Shown here one piece after another: positions 24,480 through 35,253 of a stretch of DNA of 64,000 bases. This stretch comes from Homalodisca vitripennis (lineage: Eukaryota > Arthropoda > Insecta > Hemiptera > Cicadellidae): the NCBI RefSeq assembly GCF_021130785.1, contig NC_060207.1, positions 98,845,001 through 98,909,000 of the forward strand, written 5' to 3'. The notes beneath the pieces are model-generated. The model searched no databases. It saw nothing but the letters and a program-made list of their open reading frames with translations, and was not told the DNA's origin. Within the stretch, counting starts at the first letter, position 1. Each line of letters begins with the position of its first letter. The translations under genes and the position numbers were made by a program.

Positions 24480-25010
24480 GATTGAATCTAGGTAACTGAG
24501 TACTTGTATTGAAAATCTTAATCAATATATACATAATAGTAATTACAGTTGTCAGGAACAAGCTCTTGCTATTTGATCTTACTACTGGCTGTAATCATTA
24601 CTATTACATATAGACTGATAGGCTGTAATCAATGTATACATAATAGTAATTACAGTTTTCAGGCAAGGTACTATTTGAACATAGTCAGGCAGAGCTCAGG
24701 AACAAGCTCATACTATTCGATCGACTCATTAGATTGCTATTGGGTACTTGTACTGTCAGGCTGTAATCAATGTATACATAATAGTAATTACAGTTGTCAG
24801 GAACAAGGTATTACTATTTGATCTTACTATTGGGCATTGAGTACATATACTAACAGGCTGAAATCAACGTGTACATATTAGTAATAGCAGAAGTCAGGAA
24901 CAAGCTCATACTATTCGATCGACTCATTAGATTGCTATTGGGTACTTGAACTGACAGGCTGTAATCAATGTGTACATAATAGTAATTACAGTTGTCAGGA
25001 GAAAGGTCTT
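24480..25010 (+). repeat. Degenerate tandem repeat, about 97-138-bp spacing, five units
   Basis: The anchor GTAATTACAGTTGTCAGG (with variants) occurs at 24,539; 24,646; 24,784; 24,881 and 24,982. Recurring companion motifs are GGCTGTAATCAATGTATACA and CTCATACTATTCGATCG. Copy B has one or two units (54,720-54,860), so this array also expanded in copy A. Confidence 0.85.
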
Positions 25011-26575
25011 ACTGTTTAAACGTCTCGCGTATTTTTTCGGACATGTATGTTTACAATTATGTCTTGAAAGTTGTATATATGCATAATTAACATTTTTATT
25101 TTTAATTTACTCAAACATACTTATGTGTTGGAGATCATTTACAAATAAAAATTATCGTGCATACAATCACATTTCACCAGCCTCAATCTAAAAACTAAAT
25201 CTTCATAATTTACTCGTTTTGGATGTTTGACATGTCTTCAATTGAGATATTTGACTTATATAAGTATTGTCTCTCTTTATCGATCTCTTTTTATGAAATA
25301 TAAATTACAAATACTTTCAAGTTAAATATATATGTGTGTATAATGCAAATTGGTAAATAACTTATGCATAACTATCATTGATAGCTATAGTACCCTGTAA
25401 ACATTATTATATAAGTATAACAAATTTAATGTCATGAACTTATATTTCAATGTATAATTTTAATGGGTCATAGTATTAGTAGTATTTAGTAACCTAAAGT
25501 GAGCCTTGAAAACTTGCAGTATTTTTAGAACTGGAATAGGTATTTATACAAGTAACCAGTCGTAACGTAAAGATTTATTAATGTTTTCCGTTCTGGTAAT
25601 TTGATAATAGCATTTAGCTGACACCTACGTGTGCTCACATACACAACAATTGCAAAGTTTGGTACTATTTTGTGTCATAATACGTCTTTTTCTCTGACAT
25701 GGATGATCTCTTCTACATCATGTTATCTTGTCCATAACGGTCTCACCACTTTGTTTCTCATTCATAATAAAATTACGTTGTCTTTTCAGTGCCATGCACC
25801 CAGTTGAGGATTTTAAACCTATTTCCTCTTTATTGAAGTCTGATGGAACCATTATTTCAAACAAAATTATTTAACAGACTGATAATGTGTTTTACGAGAT
25901 AATGTATTAATGCGTGCTATAATTGATACAGTTACTGAGTTTATCATATATTTGTACTCGGCTTACGAAAACAGCAGATCAAAGGAAGGCGAATCAAGAA
26001 TCCAAGGATTCGGAATAGCGCCATTCGTTATGTGTTCTTAACAAAATATGATCTTTCTATCGAATTACCACCAATATGTTTCCAATAGAAACAGTGTGCA
26101 TGGTAAGTACAAGCTGCATGGTTCAAAAGGTACTCTACCTATGCAAGATGGACAGAGATGAAGTATCCCTGTGAATCGCCCAGATCTGAATACTGTGATA
26201 CTATTAACAGACTTTCTGTGTGTATGTGGATAAGATTCCAGACAATTCCAAACTCCAGGTATCTATGTACTCCGACGATAATCTACCTTCATCTGATATG
26301 TCTTGAACCAAACACACAAAACAGGTATAGTTTATAATAATAATTTCCTGATTCGTATAGTGAAATCACGATGTAACTTTAAATAAATGCCGATAATAGT
26401 TTGAGAATTCTATACTTAAATTTTAGTTGTAAATATTTATGTTATACAAAATGTTTTTTCCATCAGTTCCAATTAATTAAATTCATTCTAACCTCTTTAA
26501 TTTCTTCATGACAAAGAACCTAAATACCCAAATGGAAATATATGAGTATTGTGACAGTTTCAACAATAAAGTAGA
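25010..26575. other. Noncoding DNA of copy A
   Basis: Pairs with 54,870-56,770 of copy B over most of its length. It lacks the MITE found at 55,177-55,786, so it represents the empty site near 25,345. No gene is recognised. Confidence 0.55.
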
Positions 26576-26576
26576 A

Positions 26577-26618
<42 letters not shown>
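26577..26618. repeat. TA microsatellite
   Basis: Roughly 40 bp of uninterrupted TA. Confidence 0.95.
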
Positions 26619-26689
26619 TATAAAACACTGTTCGTAAGTACTAAGCCAGGATACAGTTGCAGATCATTGATATTGTAGATTTTATAATT

Positions 26690-27240
26690 AGTAAGTGTTT
26701 TGTTTTGTAATTATTAAAAATGATTGCCTTTAATCTTTTTTGGAACCTTACCTATTGGTAAGAAAACATAAAAGTAAAGATGCTACTCATTTAAGTAAAA
26801 GGTTTATCCACATAAATGATATTGTTTTATATATCTTTATATGCTCAAGTTATTGGCTGCAAAATTTACTCTATAACAACCTAGTCACCCGTGGGATAGA
26901 AGTCCATTAACAGGCGAAGGGATGAACTGCCCGGGGTAGCTGTGATATATCGTTTGTAATCTGTGATATATCGTCACTGATCTCTCGAAGGATCACAGCT
27001 GACACTTGGGGATCACAGTTGGGGGATTTGTAACAACGGGTTCTGACACAGATAAATTATACAACTCCTCTCAGACCGATTTGATTATCATCCCTTGTGA
27101 AATTGTCTGTAACAATTCCGGTGTCCTTTCTGTAAACTCATTAATCCAAAGCATCCATAGTACCTCATTGAATTTTTATTATATGTTTAATTGAAATCTA
27201 CATTACTTTGCAGAAGCAATGCTTATGCGTTTTAACAAGT
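26690..27240. repeat. Segment inverted relative to copy B
   Basis: Reads as the reverse complement of about 56,790-57,260. The core 26,885-27,060 is nearly identical to its partner. It contains CCCGGGGTAGCTGTGATATA and two direct copies of CTGTGATATATCGT about 25 bp apart. A conserved local inversion within the duplication is the simplest reading. Confidence 0.85.
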
Positions 27241-27329
27241 ATCCGTATATATATATTATCTTAAAATTTATTATCTTAATATATATCATATAGGAAACAA
27301 AAGGTTACAATTAAGAATAAGTCTTCGGT

Positions 27330-28416
27330 CAAAGTTTTCTTATTACTGGCAACTGAATGATCGTGGCGTTCCCCAGGGCTTAGTGTTGAGTCCACTAATA
27401 TTTATAATCTACGTGACGAGTTTTCACATAGCCTAACTACATTATCTGCAGTTCTGTTTGCTGATGACACCAGTTTTTCTCTAAAAACAGTATCTCTTGA
27501 TGATTTAGAGAATAAAATTAATCCAGCAAATGGGCTACTGCTCAATGAAAATAAAAGGCAATTACTAATATTCTGAACACACCAATCGGCAAGCACGCAT
27601 ATTAATTTTAACCTAACTAATATTAAAGTAACATCGTCATGTAAATTTTGGGGTTTAATTGTGGATAATTCAATATCATGGAAATAACACACAGCCTTTA
27701 TAGAAAAGAAGTTATGTCCACTCAGTTCCGCATGGAGAACTATCTCTCATGTGGCTGGTTTAGATACTGTGAAAGCAGTTTACTATTGTTATGTTTACTC
27801 GAATCTGAGGTATGGGGTGGTATTTTGGGGAAATTGTTATAAAAAAACTTCAAAACTAAAAAATATATCATTAGAATCATGTTCATATTTAAAAAGAGAC
27901 AATCTTGCAAACCACTTTTTTAAACCATAACATTCTTACTTTACCATTTCTATATATTATACAAACCCTTGTATTATTTAAGACTAATAACAACCCTTAA
28001 ATCAATTATTGAACCATTATAACATCAGAAATCAACCCTTACAATACTACATACACCGACTAAAACTATTCGAGCAGAGTCCTTATATTCAGCTCTCAAA
28101 ATCTATAATAAACTGCCTCCAAATTTAAAGAGGGAGAATTCCATAAATGCATTTAAAACTTCCCTAAAATGCTACCTCAGGTATAGGTACCTCAGGGTAT
28201 ACTATTCAGGTAATGAATACTTCAATGAATAACAGTTTTTTACGAGTACTTATTATTGAATGTTTAGACTAAGCTCACTAAGCTTTGCAAATATGTAACT
28301 GTTTTTTGATTGGTTTAGTTTAGTTTATTTTTAAATATTTAAACTTCATATGTTTATCTTTAGCTGTACTAAAACTTCTAAAGCTATGTGAAGCTTATAA
28401 TAATAATAAAAAAATA
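27330..28416 (+). mobile_element. Degenerate non-LTR retrotransposon, reverse transcriptase remnant (copy A only)
   Basis: From 27,364 the translation shows R-G-V-P-Q-G, then L-I-F-I-I-Y-V, and after a frameshift F-A-D-D-T-S-F, the catalytic motif of a LINE reverse transcriptase. Thumb-like W-G-L-I-V-D-N-S-I-S-W-K (about 27,648) and Y-S-N-L-R-Y-G-V-V-F-W-G-N (about 27,795) follow. The C-terminal tail at about 28,090-28,180 has Y-N-K-L-P-P-N-L-K and A-F-K-T-S-L-K. In-frame stops and frameshifts make it inactive. It ends in an A-rich AATAATAATAAAAAAA tail near 28,400. It is absent from copy B, which has a different LINE in the corresponding interval. Confidence 0.85.
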
Positions 28417-28419
28417 TAA

Positions 28420-28980
28420 TTGTAACTAGAAAACTAAATGTTTCCCCCGATTAACAGCCGCCTTCTCTTTAACCAATCAACGTTATTCATTGAGTACTTA
28501 GTTATTTTTTTCTTTTGGCATGGACATTCCTGTATGTGCAGGTATAAATAAGTTTAGATTCAGATGATAGATAAGAATGTTAGCAGTTGGGAATTACCTC
28601 CGGTTACGGATAAAGGCTAATGCGAATTTCGTTAGAGATCGTCCATTCGTTTTTCTTGGGTTTCCATATCTAGTTTGTTAGCTTCTCATTAAAAACCTGT
28701 TTGTCTTATGAAATATTTAGTCTTGGAAGAAAACCTAACAAACTGCCATAACAAATCAGCTTCCACTGTTAGCTGCACAAACAATACTGGATTGTATATT
28801 CTTTCCCTATAACCTCCCATGCTATAGACAAGACTACCACGCTAAGGTACAGTAGCACAAGGCTTTCTGTCTGTATTAACGGTTAATATTTGAAATATTT
28901 GAGGTACACGTTAAAAAGCAAGAATATATTTACAAAAACATATATTTTAGAAATTTCACATTTTTTGAAACCGAGTTTTT
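28420..28980. other. Noncoding DNA of copy A
   Basis: No gene or repeat recognised. Confidence 0.5.
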
Positions 28981-28983
28981 AAT

Positions 28984-29221
28984 GTTCCTAACATATGAAA
29001 CGAGTGTTTGGAGCGTCATACGAACACAGAAGTATAAACACTGCGCATAGACATTGTCTAAATTAAAGTAAAACATATGATATATTATCAACTATATGTG
29101 TATTAAGCATAAAATATCGTATTTGGACATTCAGTGACTGGGTGTATTCTAAAAATGTTGGTAAAATCTCTCATTAAATAATAACAATGGTTGACAAAAC
29201 TATTATTGCATGTAAACTGCA
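28984..29221. repeat. Left arm of a 238-bp near-perfect inverted repeat
   Basis: It is the reverse complement of 29,514-29,751, with a single mismatch noted by eye. The arms are equal in length and separated by 292 bp. Copy B has only the left-arm orientation (about 59,560-59,815), so the right arm is a recent inverted duplication in copy A. Confidence 0.95.
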
Positions 29222-29345
29222 TGTGTTGGGGACGACGAGCCGGCCCGCGGTGGTGTTTCAATTACAGTACACACCAACAAAGCCACAGTTCTGTTATTAA
29301 TAAATCTGTTGAATTCAACCATTTTGTGGTTTCCCTCGCATATCG
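29170..29345. other. Conserved GC-rich duplicated island, copy A
   Basis: Almost identical to 59,765-59,935 around GCCGGCCCGCGGTGGTGTTT, in otherwise AT-rich DNA. On the plus strand CAATTACAG offers an acceptor followed by an open frame. On the minus strand no clear exon is visible. A regulatory element or short exon is possible. Confidence 0.4.
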
Positions 29346-29458
29346 TAATAACCGTTGTCATTACATAACTGTATTTTTGCATTAAACTTTACAATGGTTA
29401 AGAGAAATATCTCTTGCTATAATATTATTATGTATTTGGTTACTTCCTACAAAATTTT

Positions 29459-29466
<8 letters not shown>

Positions 29467-29489
<23 letters not shown>

Positions 29490-29490
29490 A
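29467..29490. repeat. Short TA microsatellite
   Basis: About 24 bp of TA inside the loop of the inverted repeat. Confidence 0.9.
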
Positions 29491-29513
29491 GTAGATATAT
29501 ACATCTACGTTAT

Positions 29514-29751
29514 TGCAGTTTACATGCAATAATAGTTTTGTCAACCATTGTTATTATTTAATGAGAGATTTTACCAACATTTTTAGAATACACCCAGTCA
29601 CTGAATGTCCAAATACGATATTTTATGCTTAATACACATATAGTTGATAATATATCATATGTTTTACTTTAATTTAGACAATGTCTATGCGCAGTGTTTA
29701 AACTTCTGTGTTCGTATGACGCTCCAAACACTCGTTTCATATGTTAGGAAC
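29514..29751. repeat. Right arm of the 238-bp inverted repeat
   Basis: Reverse complement of 28,984-29,221. A transcript across both arms would fold into a very long hairpin, the kind of substrate processed into endogenous siRNAs in insects. Confidence 0.95.
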
Positions 29752-29756
29752 GTATA

Positions 29757-30135
29757 GTAGATATGAATATGGGGTTCCTAGCGCACTTTTGGAGCCAACA
29801 GTAAATCAATAGAAAATACTGTTCAAGGTTCCGAACACGAATTTACATGCAAATTTACGTTAAGTAGAACATAAAACACAAAACTCACGTTCATGTTACG
29901 TTCTGAACGTAAAATTTGACAACACGAACGTAACATTAACGTGATTTTTGCGTTTGATGTTACGTTCTGAACGTTAAATGTGATAACACGAACGTAACAT
30001 GAACGTGAGTTTTGTGTTTTATGTTATACTTAACGTAATTTTGCATGTAAATTCGTGTTCGGAACCTTGAACAGTATTTTCTATTGATTTACTGTTGGCT
30101 CCAAAAGTGCGCTAGGAACCCCATATTCATATCTA

Positions 30136-30136
<1 letters not shown>
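29757..30136. mobile_element. Foldback MITE with long terminal inverted repeats
   Basis: Starts GTAGATATGAATATGGGGTT and ends with the reverse complement. The arms are about 165 bp. The centre holds two roughly 64-bp tandem repeats built on TGTTACGTTCTGAACGT. There is no coding capacity. It lies immediately beyond the 238-bp inverted repeat and beside a TA tract, and it is absent from copy B. The superfamily is not assigned. Confidence 0.88.

Positions 30137-30178
<42 letters not shown>
30137..30178. repeat. TA microsatellite
   Basis: About 38 bp of TA between the MITE and the tRNA-like element. Confidence 0.95.
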
Positions 30179-30180
<2 letters not shown>

Positions 30181-30189
30181 CTAATAAAC

Positions 30190-30299
30190 ATTGAATCACA
30201 AAAAGGACGTGCTCCGCCGGGACTCGAACCCGGATCTCTCACTTGCCGGGTGAATGTGCTACCATTGCACCACAGATTCCTTACTTTTGACGATTCAAT
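30190..30299 (-). mobile_element. tRNA-like repeat bounded by short inverted ends (full copy)
   Basis: On the minus strand a tRNA-like core (about 30,280-30,207) contains a perfect A box TGGTGCAATGG and a B box GGTTCGAGTCC, a D-arm (GTGC/GCAC), an anticodon arm (TTCAC...GTGAG, loop CCGGCAA) and a T-arm (CCGGG/CCCGG). The acceptor stem does not pair and position 33 is C, so it is not a standard tRNA gene. The core is flanked by near-inverted ends ATTGAATCGTCAAAAG and CTTTTTGTGATTCAAT. Related copies lie at 50,778 and 60,123, and all three are joined to TA microsatellites. This fits a short tRNA-derived SINE or a MITE that captured a tRNA. Confidence 0.7.
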
Positions 30300-30325
30300 T
30301 ACAATACAATATACAACACATATAT

Positions 30326-30433
<108 letters not shown>

Positions 30434-30499
30434 GACATACCTTTCCATACGTGGTATTTGTATATTTCCAATATGCAGGAATTAGCATAAATTGCATTG

Positions 30500-31110
30500 C
30501 ACATGTAACGATGCGGTGTCTTGCCTTGGTTGTAGTATTTATTTGGAATGCAGTCCATTTTACTAGATGTACGCGTACATACATCTCCTTTTCTGATATA
30601 TAGCCAAGTAATTAAATTAAGACGTATCAAAATTTCAAAAGAGTTCTGGTACTTTTTTGTACTTAAAACTTTAATAATTTACATAAAAAACTTTTAATAA
30701 GTGAAGTTATGAGTATGAGGTAGTCTAAGTTATGGATGTCAAAAAGCATAAATAAGTTACAACGTAACCTATAAGCTACACTCTCATTATTGGTATATTC
30801 CACAATCCAATTTGTTATATACACCAAATAATGCTTACAAAGCATACCTTTCAGCATTTTGAACACTCTTGTTTTGAAGTGTTGTTTTATAAATTACAAC
30901 CAAGAATAATGAAATAATAGGTGAGAAGAATGTACATGTTTGGAAGTTTAAGTCAATATATTGAGCAGTAATTATTAATATAACCATATATTCTTAATAA
31001 TATCTTACAAGCCCTAAATTTTAGTAAACTATAGGTAGATTTTATCGCGAACGTGATATTTTTAATATGGATCATCTGGTTAATTTTCCCTATCCAATTT
31101 ACTACTTTTT
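30500..31110. other. Noncoding DNA of copy A
   Basis: Pairs with 60,540-61,090. No gene is recognised; short open frames differ between the copies. Confidence 0.5.
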
Positions 31111-31405
31111 AAAAATTTACAAATACAATACAAGCTAACAATGTTAGTGTTTTATAAACAGATTACAGAGTGTATATAATAACTGTATATATAGAATGTG
31201 TATTTATACGTGAGTACAAAAACCCTTTTAGAGGATGAAGTGGTGCAGAGTGAGAGGCAGGGACAAGGGAATCCTATTGTGACGAACAAATACGAGAGAG
31301 CGCTGGACATGCGGAGCGCTTTCACACACAACAGTCTCCGGTAGGATAATGTGTAATACAAGTATTATTTATAGTGTAGAAAAACACACATTACTGTTTA
31401 GATTA
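31110..31405. other. Near-identical duplicated island, copy A (TATA box and exon-like frames)
   Basis: From about 31,190 to 31,385 I see no difference from 61,160-61,355 except one base near 31,200, whereas the flanks are clearly diverged. Minus reading: TATAAATA at 31,373-31,366, then ATG at 31,310 starting MSSALSYLFVTIGFPCPCLS, a weak secretory-signal-like frame. Plus reading: acceptor CCCTTTTAG to 31,231, then a 36-residue hydrophilic frame 31,234-31,344 (E-D-E-V-V-Q-S-E-R start) ending TAG, or a donor CCG/GTAGGA. The TATA box with correct spacing favours a minus-strand promoter and first exon, but coding status is unproven. Confidence 0.45.
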
Positions 31406-31409
31406 ATGA

Positions 31410-33400
31410 GTATTGTTCACATTTAGTACAAGATCTTATCATACCGATTTCCATACAGTGTGTCTTTAGCATTCAAAATAAAACATCAGTCAGAATAATT
31501 TGTTCTGATATGCTATTGCCTTATTATTGAGTTACAAGATTGCAGTTCGCCGCAACATGAGTTGCGTAAAAGGTTTTGCGGACATGTGGAATTATATAGA
31601 CAACTATACAAACAATAAATTTGTATATTCTTCGGCAGATTAAAGATAAACTGTTAAAGTTTATTGAGCGTAGGCTTTGGTTGAACATCCACCGTCATAG
31701 GAATCGTGATTATGAAGAAATGAAGTTTCATCCAAAATGTAATGTCTACAGATGGAATGTTCCTAGATATTTATCATAACATAACATATCATAACACAAT
31801 GTTTCTAGAAATAAATTTCCGGAATGCTGCGCTGAAATCAAATGTTCTCACTGATTTAACGCTCACTTTCCACATTATTATTTTTGCTTTTACTCTTAGA
31901 ATAAAATTCACACGATGAAAATCTGATAATATGAAAGCACTCAGTCTGTTAAAAAATATTTATACTGCTACTTTCCCGCTTATATAAACCCGTAACGCCA
32001 ACATGTAAAATATTCACTAACGCTCAGCCAAATCCCATGGAGGGACACAATATCATTGAACTCAATGTAGCAAGTATCGCAATGAGGGTTCATGCATTAT
32101 TTAAAGTCTATAGGTCTTTGTTTAATGTTTGTTAATGACGAAGGAGGATTTAAAAGGAAATTGGGGTTTCGGATGTTTGTTATTGTTCATGTCACAGACT
32201 GTATAACGATGGAGAATATCCGAAATCCTATTATAATTATTTAGGTCTGTTCACTTTCGAGATGTCATGCGGACAGACATACATGATAATTTTATAGCCT
32301 CTTCACTGACGTTCGGCAAATTAATTTTTACCTTTGTATACAGGTTAATGAGAAATATAAAAAGATTTAGCTGAGCGAAAAGGAAGTATGGGATATGTCC
32401 GCGCAGTAAGTTTTGACGGGATAGGCATTTAGCACTAATTTTGAAATTAAATAGAAGATACACCTGGAATTCGGATCGCTCGGCCCTGTGGCTGTTTGTA
32501 CAAAAGTTTCAAATTACAATTAATTAAAAAATAATAGCATTTTTAATTTTTATTGAGCTGCGTTTGTAGTAACAAGATCATTGACTGTGACGCACTCCAG
32601 TTACAAATATTCCAATATGCTTGTACGTCAAAAGGATGCACGCTTCAAACGTTATCGTATTAGGCTTCAAACATATCCACGAGACGATCGTGTGTTATGT
32701 TCTTAACGCAACTGAAAGCCTGTCTGTTCAGCTAACAAACAAGCGGAGATGTTGCTGACAAACAAACACACGCCATCAGCATATATCTCGACTGTGTTAT
32801 ACAAGACATATATCTCAATGAGATATCGTTGCTTGTATAACAAGTGCCCACTGTGTGCTGATCTAACTACAGATTCAATGGGAACTTCGATCATGTTAAT
32901 TATAATTGCTTATGTGCTATTACCTGGTAATGACACTGCTGTTCTAATAGTATATGATATTGTACACAAGTACAAGTAATGGCTGTACACAATTTGAGTA
33001 ATTTATAAGAAATGGCTAGAAATATCCAGTTATAAATATGTCACGTATGCAGGGAACTTCATTTTTGTCACGCATACTCCATTACAGTCGAACGAATAAG
33101 TGTCATCCACTGAAGAGACATGTACTACGGTACTTTCTAACTCGATCTAGCCTATGTCGAGATAAAGTCTAATTCATATTTCAAGCGTGCAAAATAATTC
33201 GTTCTCTAGATATCCCCCTTCAGTGCCACACTCCTCCCAGAACGAACTAAGGTTACGGGCTTGAAATGTGGATTAAATTTCAATTTTACTATATTTTAAT
33301 GTATTTCACACCTTATCTAAATTCCATATTCATCATCTTTGAATCCGATCCTGCACAATGAGAAGGGAAGGTTCATGGAAAAATTGAAACCGTTCTCGAG
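31410..33400. other. Noncoding DNA of copy A
   Basis: Pairs with 61,400-63,640 in pieces. No gene is recognised. Copy B has a TA microsatellite (62,489) inside the matching segment near 32,850. Confidence 0.5.
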
Positions 33401-33419
33401 ATATCCTGCAGACATAGAC

Positions 33420-33780
33420 GGAAGAAACAGCAATCAATCGAACCATTTCAACTTATCAAAACTCGGTTTTATTATTGGCAGGATACGTTAATTTTTGACT
33501 GACTGCTCAACTGTTCTCTGTTGAGCACAAACAATTAAACGTTATTAATAATTTTGCCCCGCTAATCACATCGGACTTCACACGTTTGTAAAACCAGAAG
33601 CAATTTATCACCCAGAGTTGATGGAATCAGAGGGTTATCATTTAATGCAACTCTCTCCAACCCCAACCCCCACCCACTCCCCACTCTCAGCCTAAAACTA
33701 ATTTGAGCAAATTGTATTCCTGATGGGGCAAGCCTGATGATGGATGGAAAATAAATTGTATGATTCTCCGACAATGTACA
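33420..33780. other. Conserved duplicated island with hairpin, copy A
   Basis: Very similar to 63,760-64,000. Contains an exact 8-bp stem, TGCTCAAC (33,504-33,511) and GTTGAGCA (33,520-33,527), around an 8-base loop. A C/A-rich stretch, CCAACCCCAACCCCCACCCA, lies at about 33,659. A 70-codon minus frame is present; its product is not recognised. Confidence 0.4.
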
Positions 33781-33784
33781 CGAG

Positions 33785-34945
33785 TTAGATGAAACATAAT
33801 ATAAAAAATCGAGGAAAAATAACTATAACATAAGTTAATGCAATTCCAGTGTTGTAAAGGGAAATATAGTTTGGATTCTAGCACGAACAAATTACCTTAA
33901 CGAAATTGAGTTGTTATTTTTAAATCTACATTGATGGTAAATTAATTAAAGCTCAGGAAAGTTCACCCAACTCTTGGAGTTATCAAGCTAAGAAGCAAAC
34001 ACCGCAGTACTCTAGTCACTCCCAGCTCGGCGCTGGCCCGGATTGGATGTGTTTTCAAACTGTACTTATACCTAGTCGGTATGTCTAGCTTGCGCCTGGC
34101 GTAGCAGATCGTGTCAACGTACACTTTAAAGACGTAGCTTTTCACTACTCTCTTCGAGTTTGAAGAGCGGCATGACTTTTAATTTCCGATTAACCGATTA
34201 ATTTTCATGATTTTGTATTACAAAATATACAACCGTTATTAGAAAGCAGTGCGCACTCCCTCGTGCGGCTCTTAGTTAGAATAGACCGCAGTATCCGTGA
34301 TTGTCGTAAGAGGCGAAAAGGGTGCAGAACACTTGTCTGTTTTACGTGTATTCTTTAACAACAACAACAACTGTTATAAGAACAACTTTATTACCTATAC
34401 ACCAAATCAATATTGATTTCAGTTGGATAATTAACATAAATATCCTGGTCCCAAGTTTCAATGCTAATCTGAAAAATTTTAATAACAAATACGCTAGATT
34501 TTCAACTACACTAATAAAAGTGTGTGTCGCTATATCCAAAAATATATTTAATAAAGCATGACCGTGTCTCAAGCAGTTAGGCAATATCGCACAAGTATAC
34601 AACCAGCTTAGCTTTTAATGGAAGCACTTTTTAACAGTAAAATACTACATACAGGGTTTGTACTTAATCGTAGTAAAACTTCGTAATAAAAACAACGGTT
34701 TTATATAGCTGAACACATTTTCACGGAGAAATTACGTATAAGGTATGTAAGCAAGCGATACCACGATTATAAACCAATCTTAATATTTCAATATAACATT
34801 TGCAAGAGCATCATACAATACGGTTTTTCAGTAACACTAAGAGATAGATACAACTCCTGCTTACGCTTGATTATGCTGAAAGTTTAGAAATATTAAAAAT
34901 GTAGTACTCATTAACAAAAAACCGTCTGATTTTTTATGCAGTTAT
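33785..34945. other. Noncoding DNA
   Basis: No supported feature. Its partner in copy B would lie beyond the window, so the duplication may extend into it. Confidence 0.45.
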
Positions 34946-34951
34946 AATCGA

Positions 34952-35253
34952 ATGATTAATGACCACGCGCCTGCTGAACATATTCCATTAGCAGACAATG
35001 CCGAGTGTCATCCATATCCCATCCGTTAATGGATATCGAACCCGCTTATTGGTCACTTAAAACACGCACACATTTCGATATTGCATAAAGTAATCAGCTA
35101 CGATGACTAATGACCACGCGACTGCTGAACATATTCCATTAGCAGAGAATGCCGAGTGTCATCCATATGCCATCCGTTAATGGATATCGAATCAGCTTAT
35201 TGGTCACTTAAAACTCGCACTCATTTTGATATTGCATAACGTAATCAGCTACG
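34952..35253 (+). repeat. Tandem duplication, two copies of a 151-bp unit
   Basis: Units begin ATGATTAATGACCACGCG (34,952) and ATGACTAATGACCACGCG (35,103), differing at roughly ten positions. Each includes CCGTTAATGGATATCGAA. Confidence 0.95.

Noticed and set aside
30190..30299. Functional tRNA gene
   Set aside because: The acceptor stem does not pair, the base before the anticodon is C instead of T, and truncated or deleted relatives occur nearby.
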